A stretch of 44,235 nucleotides of DNA, from positions 65,368 to 109,602 of the forward strand of contig JAUYAV010000011.1 in assembly GCA_030693325.1 (NCBI GenBank), given 5' to 3'. The notes beneath the pieces are model-generated. The model had not been told where the DNA came from, made no database searches, and worked only from the letters and a program-made list of their open reading frames with translations. Source of the DNA: a bacterium (GTDB taxonomy: Bacteria > Patescibacteriota > Minisyncoccia > UBA6257 > MFKM01). A program made the position numbers and the translations under genes. Shown here piece by piece: positions 31,966 to 40,979 of this stretch; position 1 is the stretch's first letter, and each line of letters starts with the position of its first letter.

Positions 31966-33267
31966 ATGAAAATTCTTTTTGTTGAGAAGAAGCTTCGCAT
32001 GGATAAACTGGGTATCTGCTATCTTAGCGCTGTGCTTAAAAAAGCCGGGCATGAAGTAGATTTAGTGCAAGACGAAGAAGAAAACGCGGATAAATATCTT
32101 GCCGCAAACCCAGTCGATTTCGTAATGTATTCCGTAACGAGCGACGAGGCGGATTGGTTTGCCAAGCGCAACCAAGAGCTCAAAACTAAACACCATCGAT
32201 TTATTTCTGTGGTTGGGGGGTCAGACCCCACTTTTATGCCCTCCCGATGGACGCAAGACCCAGCAATTGATTATGTGGTCCAAGGGCCGGGAGAAAGTGT
32301 GATTTTGAGTATCGTAAATGGTTTAGCGCCACGACTGTCGCGAGGCGAACTGCTCGGCCGATTTGAATATTCCTCGCCAGACCGAAGTATCATCTATAAG
32401 TATGATGAGCTCGGGAAAGCAAGGATGAAACGATTTATCGCCTGCCGCTACTGCCTTTTTTCCTGTACCCACTGTTTTAACCACGCCTTCAAAAAGATGT
32501 ACTTGGACCAAAAGTCGTTTTTTACTTATCGTCCCTCGCCGGAAATAATGATTCAGGAAGTCATCGCGGTGAAAAATGAATATGGGCTTGAATTGGCCTA
32601 TTTCAACGACGACGACTTAGCGGATAATCCGGACTGGCTTGAAAAATTCTGCAAACTTTTGTTAGCCAACGACATTCCGAGTTTTTGTGGTTCTATCCGT
32701 GCGAATAGTGTGGACGAAAAAACGGTGATAATGATGGCCAGAAGCGGATGTAAGCTTCTTAATGTCTCCATCGAATCCGCTAACGCGGAAACGCAGAAAC
32801 TTTTGCGGCGCGGAGGAGTAACTAATGACGATGTTTATAAGGCCGTGCGCTGGTGCGAGGAAGCAGGAATCAAGGTCCGTACTCAAAATATGATTGGCCT
32901 TCCCGTTGAGGATCCGCTTGCTGATGCTCTGGAAACATTCGAATTCAACAAGAGATGCCACCCACTGGAATCTGTCGTGACCATTTATCAACCACTTCCC
33001 GGTACCGAGCTTTGGTCTTATTGCATCAAAAAGGGCTTGATTGACGGCAACGTGCAACCGACTAACTTCCAAGACAAAACAGTACTTAAGATTAAAGACA
33101 CAGAAAAAATCAATCGGTTAGCGAGATATTGGTACTGGGCAATCAAGAAGGAATGGTCTGTAGAATTCCTGAAAGAACAATTAAATAACCCCATCCCTGA
33201 CGAGGTATTAAAGGAGATGACGCAAACCCGTTGGGCAACATCAAAAAAAGAACTTTATGGGCTATAA
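31966..33267 (+). CDS. Radical SAM protein with B12-binding-like N-terminal domain
   Basis: A 433-residue enzyme. The N-terminal 140 residues resemble the cobalamin-binding-type Rossmann domain of class B radical SAM proteins (LGICYLSAVLKKAGHEV, VVGGSDPTFMP, YVVQGPGE), although the DxHxxG motif that binds B12 is not evident. The radical-SAM core has C163-LFS-C167-TH-C170 for the 4Fe-4S cluster, an extra C160 just before, and FNDDDLADNP, VSIESANAETQKLL and QNMIGLPVEDP further on. It could methylate, rearrange or couple a glycan or lipid substrate. It stands alone on the plus strand with its own promoter, Shine-Dalgarno and terminator. Confidence 0.88.
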   Translation: MKILFVEKKLRMDKLGICYLSAVLKKAGHEVDLVQDEEENADKYLAANPVDFVMYSVTSDEADWFAKRNQELKTKHHRFISVVGGSDPTFMPSRWTQDPAIDYVVQGPGESVILSIVNGLAPRLSRGELLGRFEYSSPDRSIIYKYDELGKARMKRFIACRYCLFSCTHCFNHAFKKMYLDQKSFFTYRPSPEIMIQEVIAVKNEYGLELAYFNDDDLADNPDWLEKFCKLLLANDIPSFCGSIRANSVDEKTVIMMARSGCKLLNVSIESANAETQKLLRRGGVTNDDVYKAVRWCEEAGIKVRTQNMIGLPVEDPLADALETFEFNKRCHPLESVVTIYQPLPGTELWSYCIKKGLIDGNVQPTNFQDKTVLKIKDTEKINRLARYWYWAIKKEWSVEFLKEQLNNPIPDEVLKEMTQTRWATSKKELYGL

Positions 33268-33289
33268 AAAGGCCGATAAAGCAATAAAT

Positions 33290-33318
33290 AAAACACCAGG
33301 ATTCATTCCTGGTGTTTT
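33290..33318 (+). terminator. Rho-independent terminator between convergent genes
   Basis: A 12-bp stem, AAAACACCAGGA (33290-33301) with its complement (33307-33318), loop TTCAT, then a T-run. It follows the radical-SAM stop by 22 bp and also faces the minus-strand methyltransferase that ends at 33342, so it likely serves both directions. Confidence 0.88.
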
Positions 33319-33341
33319 TTATTTCCTTATTATTGTTTAGC

Positions 33342-34100
33342 TCATTTTTTTACCGCAATCACGCCAATTGAAAGATAGGGATATTTAATAATCTTTCCAC
33401 CAAATAAATCTAAAAACGAAGATAATCTTAAAGGCAAAACAATCAACCAAGCCAATTTTGGATTTATTTTAGACGCTAAAAAACGTTCTAGATTAATCAG
33501 TTGTTGGGAAAAATAACCACTAATGTATTCTAGTGTTTCAATTTCAAAACCGGATTTTTTTAATAAATCTGCCATTTCTTCGTGAGTATATCCGTATCTG
33601 ACATGGCCTCCATCCTCGTAAGTTGATACTTTATCCTTGTCCTCGCCATAAAGTGGTCTGTAATATTTATACGGAGTGGTTAAAAATAATTTTCCTCCTG
33701 ATTTCAGCAGCGAAAAAAAATCTTTAACAAGTTTTTTATCGTTTAAAATATGCTCAATCGTTTCAAAACAAATAATTTGGTCAAATTTTCCCAAAACTTC
33801 AGACATTTCGTCTAATTTTCTTAAATCCCCGTCAATAAAATTAACATTGGGAATGTTTAAAATTTTTGCCCTTTCAGCCGCGACTTTATTATTTCTTTTA
33901 TCGAAAGAAATTCCTACGGCTTCATTGCCGATTTTTGCCGCGTACATTGTAAAAGCCCCCGAACCACAGCCGGCATCTAAGGTGCGTAAAGGACCAGATA
34001 GGAGATTTTTTTTAAGCCATCTGTACCTATCAAAAACAGCCGCATCCCCATGCAAAATCGTCGCTGGATAACCGATTAATTTTACCAAAATATTAATCAT
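33342..34100 (-). CDS. Class I SAM-dependent methyltransferase
   Basis: A 252-residue Rossmann-type methyltransferase with the SAM loop LDAGCGSGAFTMYAAKIG, acidic post-II residue region GISFDKRNN, FIDGDLRKL, and IICFETIEHI in motif IV. The methyl acceptor is unknown; neighbours suggest a glycan sugar or lipid carrier. A hydrophobic C-terminal stretch may contact the membrane. It begins 6 nt after the stop of the upstream GT4 gene (34107-35270), so it is co-transcribed with it. Confidence 0.88.
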   Translation of the reverse strand: MINILVKLIGYPATILHGDAAVFDRYRWLKKNLLSGPLRTLDAGCGSGAFTMYAAKIGNEAVGISFDKRNNKVAAERAKILNIPNVNFIDGDLRKLDEMSEVLGKFDQIICFETIEHILNDKKLVKDFFSLLKSGGKLFLTTPYKYYRPLYGEDKDKVSTYEDGGHVRYGYTHEEMADLLKKSGFEIETLEYISGYFSQQLINLERFLASKINPKLAWLIVLPLRLSSFLDLFGGKIIKYPYLSIGVIAVKK

Positions 34101-34106
34101 AATTTT

Positions 34107-35270
34107 TTAGCCATGATGCTTTTCTAAAATTTTTTGATAGGCTGAGATCATTTTATTTCCGTAATCATCCCAGGTGAAACCGCTCTTAACCCTTTGTTTA
34201 GCCGACTCCCCCATTTTCCGGCAAATCTCCGGATTATTATAAAGATAATAAATCTTTTCTTTCAGTGCTTCAACGTCGCGGATAGGGATCACAAAACCGT
34301 CAATTCCATTGCGGATAATATCTTCGCCGCCAGTATTAACGGTGCAAATTACCGGCAAACCACAAGCCATCGCTTGGGGCTGAACCAAAGCTAAGCCCTC
34401 CTCGATGGAAGCTATCACGAAAACCGAGCCCTGAGAATAATACTTGTAAAGCTCCTTCTGGGGCATATGACCAAGCCATTTAAATTTACCTTCGTATTTT
34501 TTAAAAAACGGTTTAATCTCATCGTTGATTGACCCGATAAGTGTTAATTCTGACTTTGGTAGATTTAATTCGGAAAACGCCTGAAGTAAATAATGGACAC
34601 CTTTTCGCAAGCTTATTCCGCCGACAAATACAACGCGGAAAATATTGTCATTTTTAGGAACTTGTCTAAAAGCGGATAAGTCAACCCCGTAAGGAACCTG
34701 GATAATCTTGTTTTCCGGAACGCCTTTTTCCAGAAAAGTTCTTTTGGCGTAAGAAGAAGGAACGGAAATATAATCGGCCTCTTCGTATTCTTTCAGTTCT
34801 TTTTTGATAACTTCCGGGTGGGGCAATAAGAACGTTCTCATTTTTATGCCGAATTTTTCGTATTCTTCTTTAAGAAGATCATTTTGATAAATAATATGAG
34901 AACTGCCGCGTTCGGTAACGGTGATAGCACCCATTTGTTTCGCTTTTCTTAAAGTATGAAGGAATGTTGAGGAAATACCGATCACTATATCGGATTTCTT
35001 CAGAGAACGGGAAGCTAGCTTATCAAAAATTTCAGAAATTAAATAATGCGGATTATAAACATTTTGTAAAAACTGCGGCAAATTCTGAAAGCCCCGAAAC
35101 ATAATTTCTTTGATTAAAATAGAACTGACTTTCCCAGGGGGAATGCCATATTTTTTAGTTTCAAATTTTGGGTAAGAAGTTATGAGCTGAGATAAATAAT
35201 CTCGTTTCAATAGTTGCTGAGCTAAATTAAAAAGATGAAATCTTCCCGGAACCGAAATCGCGATTTTCAT
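34107..35270 (-). CDS. Glycosyltransferase family 4
   Basis: A 387-residue GT-B enzyme. The acceptor domain begins KIAISVPGRFHLFNLAQQLLKR and contains TVTERGSSH. The donor domain shows VPYGVDLSAF, RVVFVGGISLRKGVHYLL and ASIEEGLALVQPQAMACGLPVI with the E-x7-E-like nucleotide-sugar site. Specificity is unknown. Its start codon overlaps the stop of the upstream methyltransferase by 4 nt (ATGA), and the next methyltransferase follows after 6 nt, giving a methyltransferase-GT4-methyltransferase triplet. Confidence 0.9.
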   Translation of the reverse strand: MKIAISVPGRFHLFNLAQQLLKRDYLSQLITSYPKFETKKYGIPPGKVSSILIKEIMFRGFQNLPQFLQNVYNPHYLISEIFDKLASRSLKKSDIVIGISSTFLHTLRKAKQMGAITVTERGSSHIIYQNDLLKEEYEKFGIKMRTFLLPHPEVIKKELKEYEEADYISVPSSYAKRTFLEKGVPENKIIQVPYGVDLSAFRQVPKNDNIFRVVFVGGISLRKGVHYLLQAFSELNLPKSELTLIGSINDEIKPFFKKYEGKFKWLGHMPQKELYKYYSQGSVFVIASIEEGLALVQPQAMACGLPVICTVNTGGEDIIRNGIDGFVIPIRDVEALKEKIYYLYNNPEICRKMGESAKQRVKSGFTWDDYGNKMISAYQKILEKHHG

Positions 35271-36082
35271 AGGGATTTTTTTGCTATACCGATTAAGGTG
35301 CTTGCATGTTTTAAGGCAAAATTGAATGGCACGCCAGAGGAAGGTATTATTTGAAAAAAATAATAGATAATTCTTCTAAGGGCATTGATTATAAAATTTT
35401 TATTGTCAATCAAAAAATATCCCAAAATATTATGAGGAAGAATTTTTATATCTTCAGCTCCACATTCTTTGAATTCTTTCGTAATAAGAGAAGGGTTGTA
35501 GTCAATTTCCGGAATATTATAGCCACCTAATTTGAATTGTCTCATCTTTTGTCGCAAAGGATGGATTCCGCTTGGCACAATTGAAATTATATAACCTCCC
35601 GGCTTTGACAAATCAAACATTTTCTTAAGAAACATCAGCCTTTCTGATTCATCTAAAAAATGTTCCAACACCCCGACATGGAAAACAACGTCAAATTTTA
35701 AACCGCCTGATGGTTTATAATTTAAAAAATCTTCGCAAATCAAAGTTATGTTCAAATCCTCCTTGCGTATAGCCGATGCTTCTTGGATGTAATTCCCGGC
35801 TCTTTTTAAAACCTCTTCTGAACAATCAAGCCCGACGCATTTCCAGCCATTTAAAGCGAACATCATGAGTTGTCCCCCTCCACCGCAACCGACTTCAAAA
35901 ATATTTAAATCATTCCGGAAAAAAGGATTCAATTTTATCTCTCTGAATATCCTTCTCCAAACTCTGGAGAAGTTTCTTACTTTTCTGTAATCCCCTTTTT
36001 TTGATATATGCTGCTCGTAACCTTTCTCTTTCAGGAATTCGCACCATGCGGCGCTTATTGGTTTTTTATTTTCGTCTTGCAT
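35267..36082 (-). CDS. Class I SAM-dependent methyltransferase
   Basis: The 271 residues contain a methyltransferase core with IFEVGCGGGGQLMMFALNGWKC (SAM loop), VGLDCSEEVLKRA and VVFHVGVLEHFLDESER in motif IV. The N-terminal segment (WCEFLKEKGYEQ) and the hydrophobic C-terminus are specific to this protein. The target is unknown and presumably a glycan or lipid-linked intermediate. It overlaps the next GT4 gene by 4 nt. The upstream spacer to the 36143 gene is only 60 bp. Confidence 0.86.
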   Translation of the reverse strand: MQDENKKPISAAWCEFLKEKGYEQHISKKGDYRKVRNFSRVWRRIFREIKLNPFFRNDLNIFEVGCGGGGQLMMFALNGWKCVGLDCSEEVLKRAGNYIQEASAIRKEDLNITLICEDFLNYKPSGGLKFDVVFHVGVLEHFLDESERLMFLKKMFDLSKPGGYIISIVPSGIHPLRQKMRQFKLGGYNIPEIDYNPSLITKEFKECGAEDIKILPHNILGYFLIDNKNFIINALRRIIYYFFQIIPSSGVPFNFALKHASTLIGIAKKSL

Positions 36083-36142
36083 AATTACTATTCTAGAAAT
36101 AGCGCCTTGGGCAAAAAATATTTAAAGAGAATTTTAGCGAAA

Positions 36143-37177
36143 TTAAAGCAGTTTGTCTTTCCAAATTTTAGGAGTAGCGCTGCTTTCCAAGTCGAGTTCT
36201 GACAAATATCTGAATTTTTGAGGCCCCATGGATTTAGCCCATTCAATCATTATTCTTATTCCTTTCCTCAAAGCAGTTTTTTCTTTGAAGTTTATCAATT
36301 TCTTGGCGATATCATGATTACTATAGGCATATTTCACTTCTTGAGGCCTAGCCGGAAAATATTTAGGCATAAAATGGGCCGGTATTTTCTTAGTCTCAAA
36401 AAATTCTTCAAGTACGATTTTTGCCAAATCATTCAGGGTTATCGCCTTGTCGCCGCCAAGATTTATTATTTTCCCCTCGCATTTTCGGCTGAAAGCGGCT
36501 TTAGCTGTCCCGTCTACAATCTCGTCAATGTAAGAAAAAGCTCGCTTTTGCTCGCCATCTCCGTAAATGAAAAAATTCTTGCCATTTAATAACCGGTTGA
36601 TAAAGATACCGACAACATTCCTATAAGGATCCGATAAATTCTGCTTAGGACCATAAACATTATGGGGCCGAATAACGACATATTCGAATCCGTAAACGTT
36701 AGACATTACCCGCGTCACCGTCTCCATGGCCGCTTTGGAAGTTCCGTAAACATCCTCAGGTTGAGTTATGAGATTTTCCCGGAAAGGAACCTGTTGCGAT
36801 CCATAAACACTCATTGAACTCATCAGTATCATTTTTTTTAAACCGTTTTTGATAGCCGGCACTAAAACGTTCATGTAAGCGACCAGATTGCGGTCAACAG
36901 CGCTAAAAGGAGTAAATTGACTCCTGCCCTCTGTCGCATCAGCCGCCAGATGAAAAATTACTTCCGGCTTTAACTCTTTGATGTATTGAGCGGTTTTCTC
37001 GCGTTCCCTCAAATCAAGTTTTTTGAAAAATTTTTTGTTAACGACGTTTCTTAAAAAACCTCCGGACAAATCATCGACATCGTAAACGGAAAACCCCTTA
37101 TTATTAAGATAAGCGGATAAGTGGCTACCAATAAAACCGGCCGAACCAGTAATTAAAACTTTTGTTTTTTTTGCCAT
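36143..37177 (-). CDS. NAD-dependent epimerase/dehydratase (GalE-like extended SDR)
   Basis: A 344-residue extended SDR with VLITGSAGFIGSHLSAYL, VIFHLAADATEGRSQFTP, LMSSMSVYGSQ, catalytic VYGTSK (YxxxK) and RPHNVYGPKQNLSDPYRNVVG. The substrate-binding pattern resembles UDP-glucose/GlcNAc 4-epimerases and related UDP-sugar enzymes. It likely provides an epimerised sugar for the glycosyltransferases in this half of the cluster. The ATG at 37177 begins MAKKTKVLITG. It is flanked by short spacers on both sides and no clear promoter was seen. Confidence 0.9.
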   Translation of the reverse strand: MAKKTKVLITGSAGFIGSHLSAYLNNKGFSVYDVDDLSGGFLRNVVNKKFFKKLDLREREKTAQYIKELKPEVIFHLAADATEGRSQFTPFSAVDRNLVAYMNVLVPAIKNGLKKMILMSSMSVYGSQQVPFRENLITQPEDVYGTSKAAMETVTRVMSNVYGFEYVVIRPHNVYGPKQNLSDPYRNVVGIFINRLLNGKNFFIYGDGEQKRAFSYIDEIVDGTAKAAFSRKCEGKIINLGGDKAITLNDLAKIVLEEFFETKKIPAHFMPKYFPARPQEVKYAYSNHDIAKKLINFKEKTALRKGIRIMIEWAKSMGPQKFRYLSELDLESSATPKIWKDKLL

Positions 37178-37245
37178 AGTTTTGATAATTAATTATTAAT
37201 AAAGATATAAATATAATTATAGAATCCTTTTTTATTTTAATCAAA

Positions 37246-38280
37246 TTAAACTCTGCCAGCCGTCAATTCTTGATAAGTCGCAATTATCTTTTTCGCCGAA
37301 TTCACGTATTCGTATCGCCCCACTTTCTTATGCGCCGCTTCGGCAATCTTCGCTCTGAGTTCGTCGTGTTTTAAGAAAAAATTAAGTTTACTGAGCATTT
37401 CTTCCGGATTTTCAAAAGTAGCTATTTCTTCTCCCTCATCAAAGAAATCGCCGAATTCCCCTCCCCGGCTGGAAAGAAGAAATCCTTTGCAACCTGAAAT
37501 TTCAAAAATCTTCATTGTGTGGGCCGGCAACATATGCGGGCGCAGAATATCCAAGATTATTTTGGAGCTGTCGCAAACTTTAGCCAATTCTTCGCCGAAC
37601 ACCGCTCTTCCTTGCCATTTTTTCTTTAATTGTGGGTTAGCCTTAGCCCAGCTATCCCCCCATATTTTCAAATCATAATCGGCAACGCGATTCAATAACT
37701 GTTCACGCTCTTTATCCCAACTGCCAATAAAAGCTACATCCGAACCATAATATTTTTTTTCTTCAACCGTTGCCTTAACCGGATAATGAATATCGGGGTC
37801 ATAACCGAAAGGAATATATTCGGCTCTTTTGGCGCCGAAATCCAATAATTTGCCAATTAGAAACTTTCCCCAGATGAAATAGGCGTCGTATATCGGGATA
37901 GATCTCCGAATCCATTTATTGCTCACGCCATAATATTTTGTATCAAAAACATTGTCTGGAGCGTAGCAAAAAAGAGGAATTGCGGGCCATTTGTCCTTAA
38001 TACTTTTAAGAAACTCGGGACTATAATACGCGCCTTTAAAAATAAGTATTAAATCCGGATTACTTTTTTTGATTGAATTAAAGAATTTTTCTCTCACAAG
38101 AACCGAGAAAAACTTCCAGAATAATCTATGGGTATATTTATTCTTGAAAACCCTGAAACTTTCTTCATAAGCTTCATCATCAAAAAACAATTCCGTCTCA
38201 ATTGAGAGCTTCTGGAAACTTCTCGCAAAAGACATGCCTAATAAATATTTAACTTTGGAACAACTGATTAAAATTTTCAT
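37246..38280 (-). CDS. CgeB-like glycosyltransferase (GT-B)
   Basis: I choose the ATG at 38280 (344 residues, MKILISCSKVKYL), because it forms a 4-nt ATGA overlap with the upstream methyltransferase; the upstream TTG at 38331 would extend deep into that gene. The protein matches the CgeB/spore-maturation-type glycosyltransferase pattern: FCYAPDNVFD, EYIPFGYDPDIHYP, DVAFIGSWDKEREQLL, and the C-terminal MLPAHTMKIFEISGCKGFLLSS with E and G positioned as in GT-B donor sites. The substrate is unknown. The C-terminal domain ends with KKVGRYEYVNSAKKIIATY, usual for the family. Confidence 0.83.
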   Translation of the reverse strand: MKILISCSKVKYLLGMSFARSFQKLSIETELFFDDEAYEESFRVFKNKYTHRLFWKFFSVLVREKFFNSIKKSNPDLILIFKGAYYSPEFLKSIKDKWPAIPLFCYAPDNVFDTKYYGVSNKWIRRSIPIYDAYFIWGKFLIGKLLDFGAKRAEYIPFGYDPDIHYPVKATVEEKKYYGSDVAFIGSWDKEREQLLNRVADYDLKIWGDSWAKANPQLKKKWQGRAVFGEELAKVCDSSKIILDILRPHMLPAHTMKIFEISGCKGFLLSSRGGEFGDFFDEGEEIATFENPEEMLSKLNFFLKHDELRAKIAEAAHKKVGRYEYVNSAKKIIATYQELTAGRV

Positions 38281-39062
38281 ATGTTTTTTGAAATCATTAA
38301 AATGCCCGACCTTACAAAAAACGCTTTCCAAGGATTGGAATAATTCATGATTTTACAATTGTTCGCCCTAAAATAAAGAATCATCGCGAATGGGTCAACG
38401 GAATTACAGGCATCAGAGTCGGAAGACCAAAAAGTTTCATAGTTCGGCTTAAGTTTTTTGTATTTTAACTCATTTCTGAAGTTATTTCTATTCAAAATAA
38501 AACCTAACGCCCAAATTATTCTTTTCGGCATAACCGAACAAATCCGAAAAAACATGTTTTCTCTTAAAGGGACTAACGCTTTGATTAATTTGCCTTTTAA
38601 GCCGAAATCCGAATAAGGCCTGACAGCATAGCCGTCCGCCGCCCAGGGTCTTACCTGCCAAGCCATGTGAAAAAATAAATATCCTTTATTTTCCAACACC
38701 CGGAGTGTTTCTTTTAAAGAAAATTCTATGTTCGGGATATGCTCAAAAACTGAAGTCGTGAATACCAAATCAAAATTTTGGTCAAGAAAGGGATATTTTT
38801 CGTTTTCTTCCAAAACCACGTATCTTTTATGATAAAAATTTGAAAGGGAATCGCTGATATCCGCGCCCGTGTAATCCCCGATTATATCCTGGTATTTCCC
38901 GTTGCCGCTGCCTATTTCCAAGGCCTTTCCATTTTCCAAACCATATTTTTTTATAAATCCGGAAAATTCTTTGTAAAAAAGGTCATTGCTTAAATCTTTG
39001 CCCGAAGCATATTTTCCCCTGTCTACGCTCTCGTAAAATTTTTTATATTCGTTTATCGGCAT
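38277..39062 (-). CDS. Class I SAM-dependent methyltransferase
   Basis: A 261-residue protein with a methyltransferase type 11-like core: ALEIGSGNGKYQDII (SAM loop), GADISDSLSNFYH, and DLVFTTSVFEHIPNIEFSL in motif IV. The C-terminal half (RPYSDFGLKGKLIKALVPL) is less typical and may bind a lipid-linked or membrane-associated substrate. The acceptor is unknown. It overlaps the radical-SAM/SPASM gene upstream by 20 nt and the CgeB-like gene downstream by 4 nt, so it is tightly built into the operon. Confidence 0.86.
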   Translation of the reverse strand: MPINEYKKFYESVDRGKYASGKDLSNDLFYKEFSGFIKKYGLENGKALEIGSGNGKYQDIIGDYTGADISDSLSNFYHKRYVVLEENEKYPFLDQNFDLVFTTSVFEHIPNIEFSLKETLRVLENKGYLFFHMAWQVRPWAADGYAVRPYSDFGLKGKLIKALVPLRENMFFRICSVMPKRIIWALGFILNRNNFRNELKYKKLKPNYETFWSSDSDACNSVDPFAMILYFRANNCKIMNYSNPWKAFFVRSGILMISKNI

Positions 39063-40185
39063 TTTCGGTTTTTTTGACGTATTCGGAATTCAAATAGGCC
39101 TTATAATTCTCCGAAGCGGCTTTAAAGGATTCCGGGTTCCTGAAATGATCCAATCCGCTGTAATGTTCGCATTTTCGGCAAATCAAAGGCGGCTTCCCTT
39201 TTATAAATGACTCGCGAAAATTTATCATCTTTTCCCCTTTCCAGATATCTATCAAAGAATTTTCCATTATGTTTCCGATTTTAAGATCTATTTCTATATC
39301 TCCGCACCAGCAAGGAGTGACGTCGCCGTTCCAGGCGACCCGCAATCCCGAATAAGAAAGTCCGCAGGGTTCTTTTATTTTATTGACCGGCAACGGCGAC
39401 ATCCTCATTTCACCTTTTAAATCATCTTGTTTAATCAGCCCTCCCCAGCTGTGATAGTTATACTGATAATCAATCCGAAAATCCCTGCTTAACGCCTTAA
39501 ATAAATCGGTTTTTGTAAAAAGGGATAATTTCTTGGAAGTCCGGAAAGATATCGCAAGCGAAACCGGACGGTTTAACCGCCGGTTTGTTTCCCCTAACTT
39601 AATTAAATTGCCAGACACCCGGTCGAACATATCCACCCCGAAAATTTCCCGGTATTCTTCCCGGTCGGTTCCGCCAAAAGTGACGGTGATGTTGTTCACA
39701 CCCGAAGCCAGTAATTCTTCCATATCAAAATTATTAAGAAAAATTCCGTTGGTGTAAAAACTTATCTCCTTTATTTCTTCAAAGGAACGCAAAAATTTTA
39801 TTCTTTCAATCGCTTTTTTGTCCAAAAAAACTTCTCCCGGAACTGGTGTCAATTCCACCCTGCCCCCTCCGATTTCAACATAATCTTTGACTGTTTTTTC
39901 AAAAATTTCATCGCTCATCATTCCCTTCGGGCGTTTCATATATTTATACGGGCAAAAACAGCAACGGGCGTTGCAGGTGTTCGTTATTTCTATGTCTAAA
40001 TAAGAGGGCTTAACCAATAATTTATCAAAAACATACCGGGAAAAAACTTTTTGGGGAATGAGGCCGACCAAAAATTCCTGAATAATCCGAAACGCTCTTT
40101 GAAAAATTTTCTTAAAAAACAAAAAACTGAAACCCGCTTTGGAGTATTCGGCGCGCAGTTTTTTGATGATAGAATTTAAACTCAT
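39043..40185 (-). CDS. Radical SAM/SPASM domain protein
   Basis: A 380-residue enzyme. The radical-SAM cluster site is C71-NAR-C75-CF-C78 in TNTCNARCCFCPY, followed by GGGRVELTPVPGEVFLDK and FYTNGIFL. The C-terminal SPASM region has CGLSYSGLRVAWNGDVTPCWCGD and CRKCEH, binding auxiliary 4Fe-4S clusters. Such proteins modify peptides or sugars by radical chemistry; in glycan clusters their target is usually unclear. The first 60 residues form an extra amphipathic or hydrophobic N-terminal segment. It overlaps the YdjC/ChbG-like deacetylase by 4 nt and the next methyltransferase by 20 nt, so it belongs to this operon. Confidence 0.9.
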   Translation of the reverse strand: MSLNSIIKKLRAEYSKAGFSFLFFKKIFQRAFRIIQEFLVGLIPQKVFSRYVFDKLLVKPSYLDIEITNTCNARCCFCPYKYMKRPKGMMSDEIFEKTVKDYVEIGGGRVELTPVPGEVFLDKKAIERIKFLRSFEEIKEISFYTNGIFLNNFDMEELLASGVNNITVTFGGTDREEYREIFGVDMFDRVSGNLIKLGETNRRLNRPVSLAISFRTSKKLSLFTKTDLFKALSRDFRIDYQYNYHSWGGLIKQDDLKGEMRMSPLPVNKIKEPCGLSYSGLRVAWNGDVTPCWCGDIEIDLKIGNIMENSLIDIWKGEKMINFRESFIKGKPPLICRKCEHYSGLDHFRNPESFKAASENYKAYLNSEYVKKTENADKRI

Positions 40186-40979
40186 AATTCGTTGAAAGAA
40201 ATAAACTTAACGCCTAAGTCGCTATTTAACAAACGGAACAAATTTTTGTCTGTCAGTATCTTCAGATCACTAATCCCGGCGCCGCTAATATCCGGGTGAG
40301 ACATGAAAAGGTAGGTGGCGTCGGATAAATTACCAAGAAATTTCTCATCGTTAAAAATTCGGTCCAAACTGCCTTCACAAAAATAATCGGGCATTATAAA
40401 ACGCCGCCTAAAATAATTATTTATCATCTTTTTATAAGCCAATTTCAGCGACGTCGGAAAAAAATTCCGGTAATTGATTTTTTGAGCCGTAAAATAATTT
40501 GAAGAGGGCCTGATTTTTGAAATCCCGTATTTTTTCGCCAATTTGGCGGTTATCATCGCCACGGTGGGAAGCGTATGAATATGATGATGGGAATCAATAT
40601 GACTCGGCTTTAAACCGTAACCGAGAAACTTAAGAATCTGATTTTCCAATTCTTTGTAAATTTGCCTGCCGGAAACGCCGAACCGAAAATATTTTTTCCG
40701 GAATTCTTCCGAACTCAAAAAATTATCATTTTTTACAAGCGAGGAGACTTCTCTTAAATTCTTGGTGGCGGGTTTTCCTCCGGTAAGGTTCAAGTGAATA
40801 CCGATGCTGAAATTTTTATGATTCTTCGCGAATTCCATGGCTTTATCAAAAGCCGAGCCGTTCGCCAAAACGCTCGCGCTGGTCAAAAAACCGTCGTTGA
40901 AACATTTTATGACCGCTTCGTTGATTTCGTCATTTTGCCCGAAATCGTCGGCGTTGATAATAAAATTCGGCTTATTCAT
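40182..40979 (-). CDS. YdjC/ChbG/HpnK-family carbohydrate deacetylase
   Basis: The 265 residues fit the YdjC (ChbG/HpnK) fold: FIINADDFGQNDEINEAV with metal-binding D11/D12, SIGIHLNLTGGKPA and HIDSHHHIHTLPTVA containing the metal-ligand histidines. Family members remove N-acetyl groups from chitooligosaccharides or from hopanoid or lipid-linked aminosugars. Here it could deacetylate a GlcNAc- or ManNAc-type residue of the surface glycan, or a lipid carrier-linked precursor. It overlaps both neighbours by 4 nt. The ATG at 40979 starts MNKPNFIINADD. Confidence 0.9.
   Translation of the reverse strand: MNKPNFIINADDFGQNDEINEAVIKCFNDGFLTSASVLANGSAFDKAMEFAKNHKNFSIGIHLNLTGGKPATKNLREVSSLVKNDNFLSSEEFRKKYFRFGVSGRQIYKELENQILKFLGYGLKPSHIDSHHHIHTLPTVAMITAKLAKKYGISKIRPSSNYFTAQKINYRNFFPTSLKLAYKKMINNYFRRRFIMPDYFCEGSLDRIFNDEKFLGNLSDATYLFMSHPDISGAGISDLKILTDKNLFRLLNSDLGVKFISFNEL

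Noticed and set aside
38281-38331. TTG 38331 as start of the CgeB-like gene
   Set aside because: It would overlap the upstream methyltransferase by 55 nt, while the ATG at 38280 gives the usual 4-nt overlap and the natural MKILIS start.
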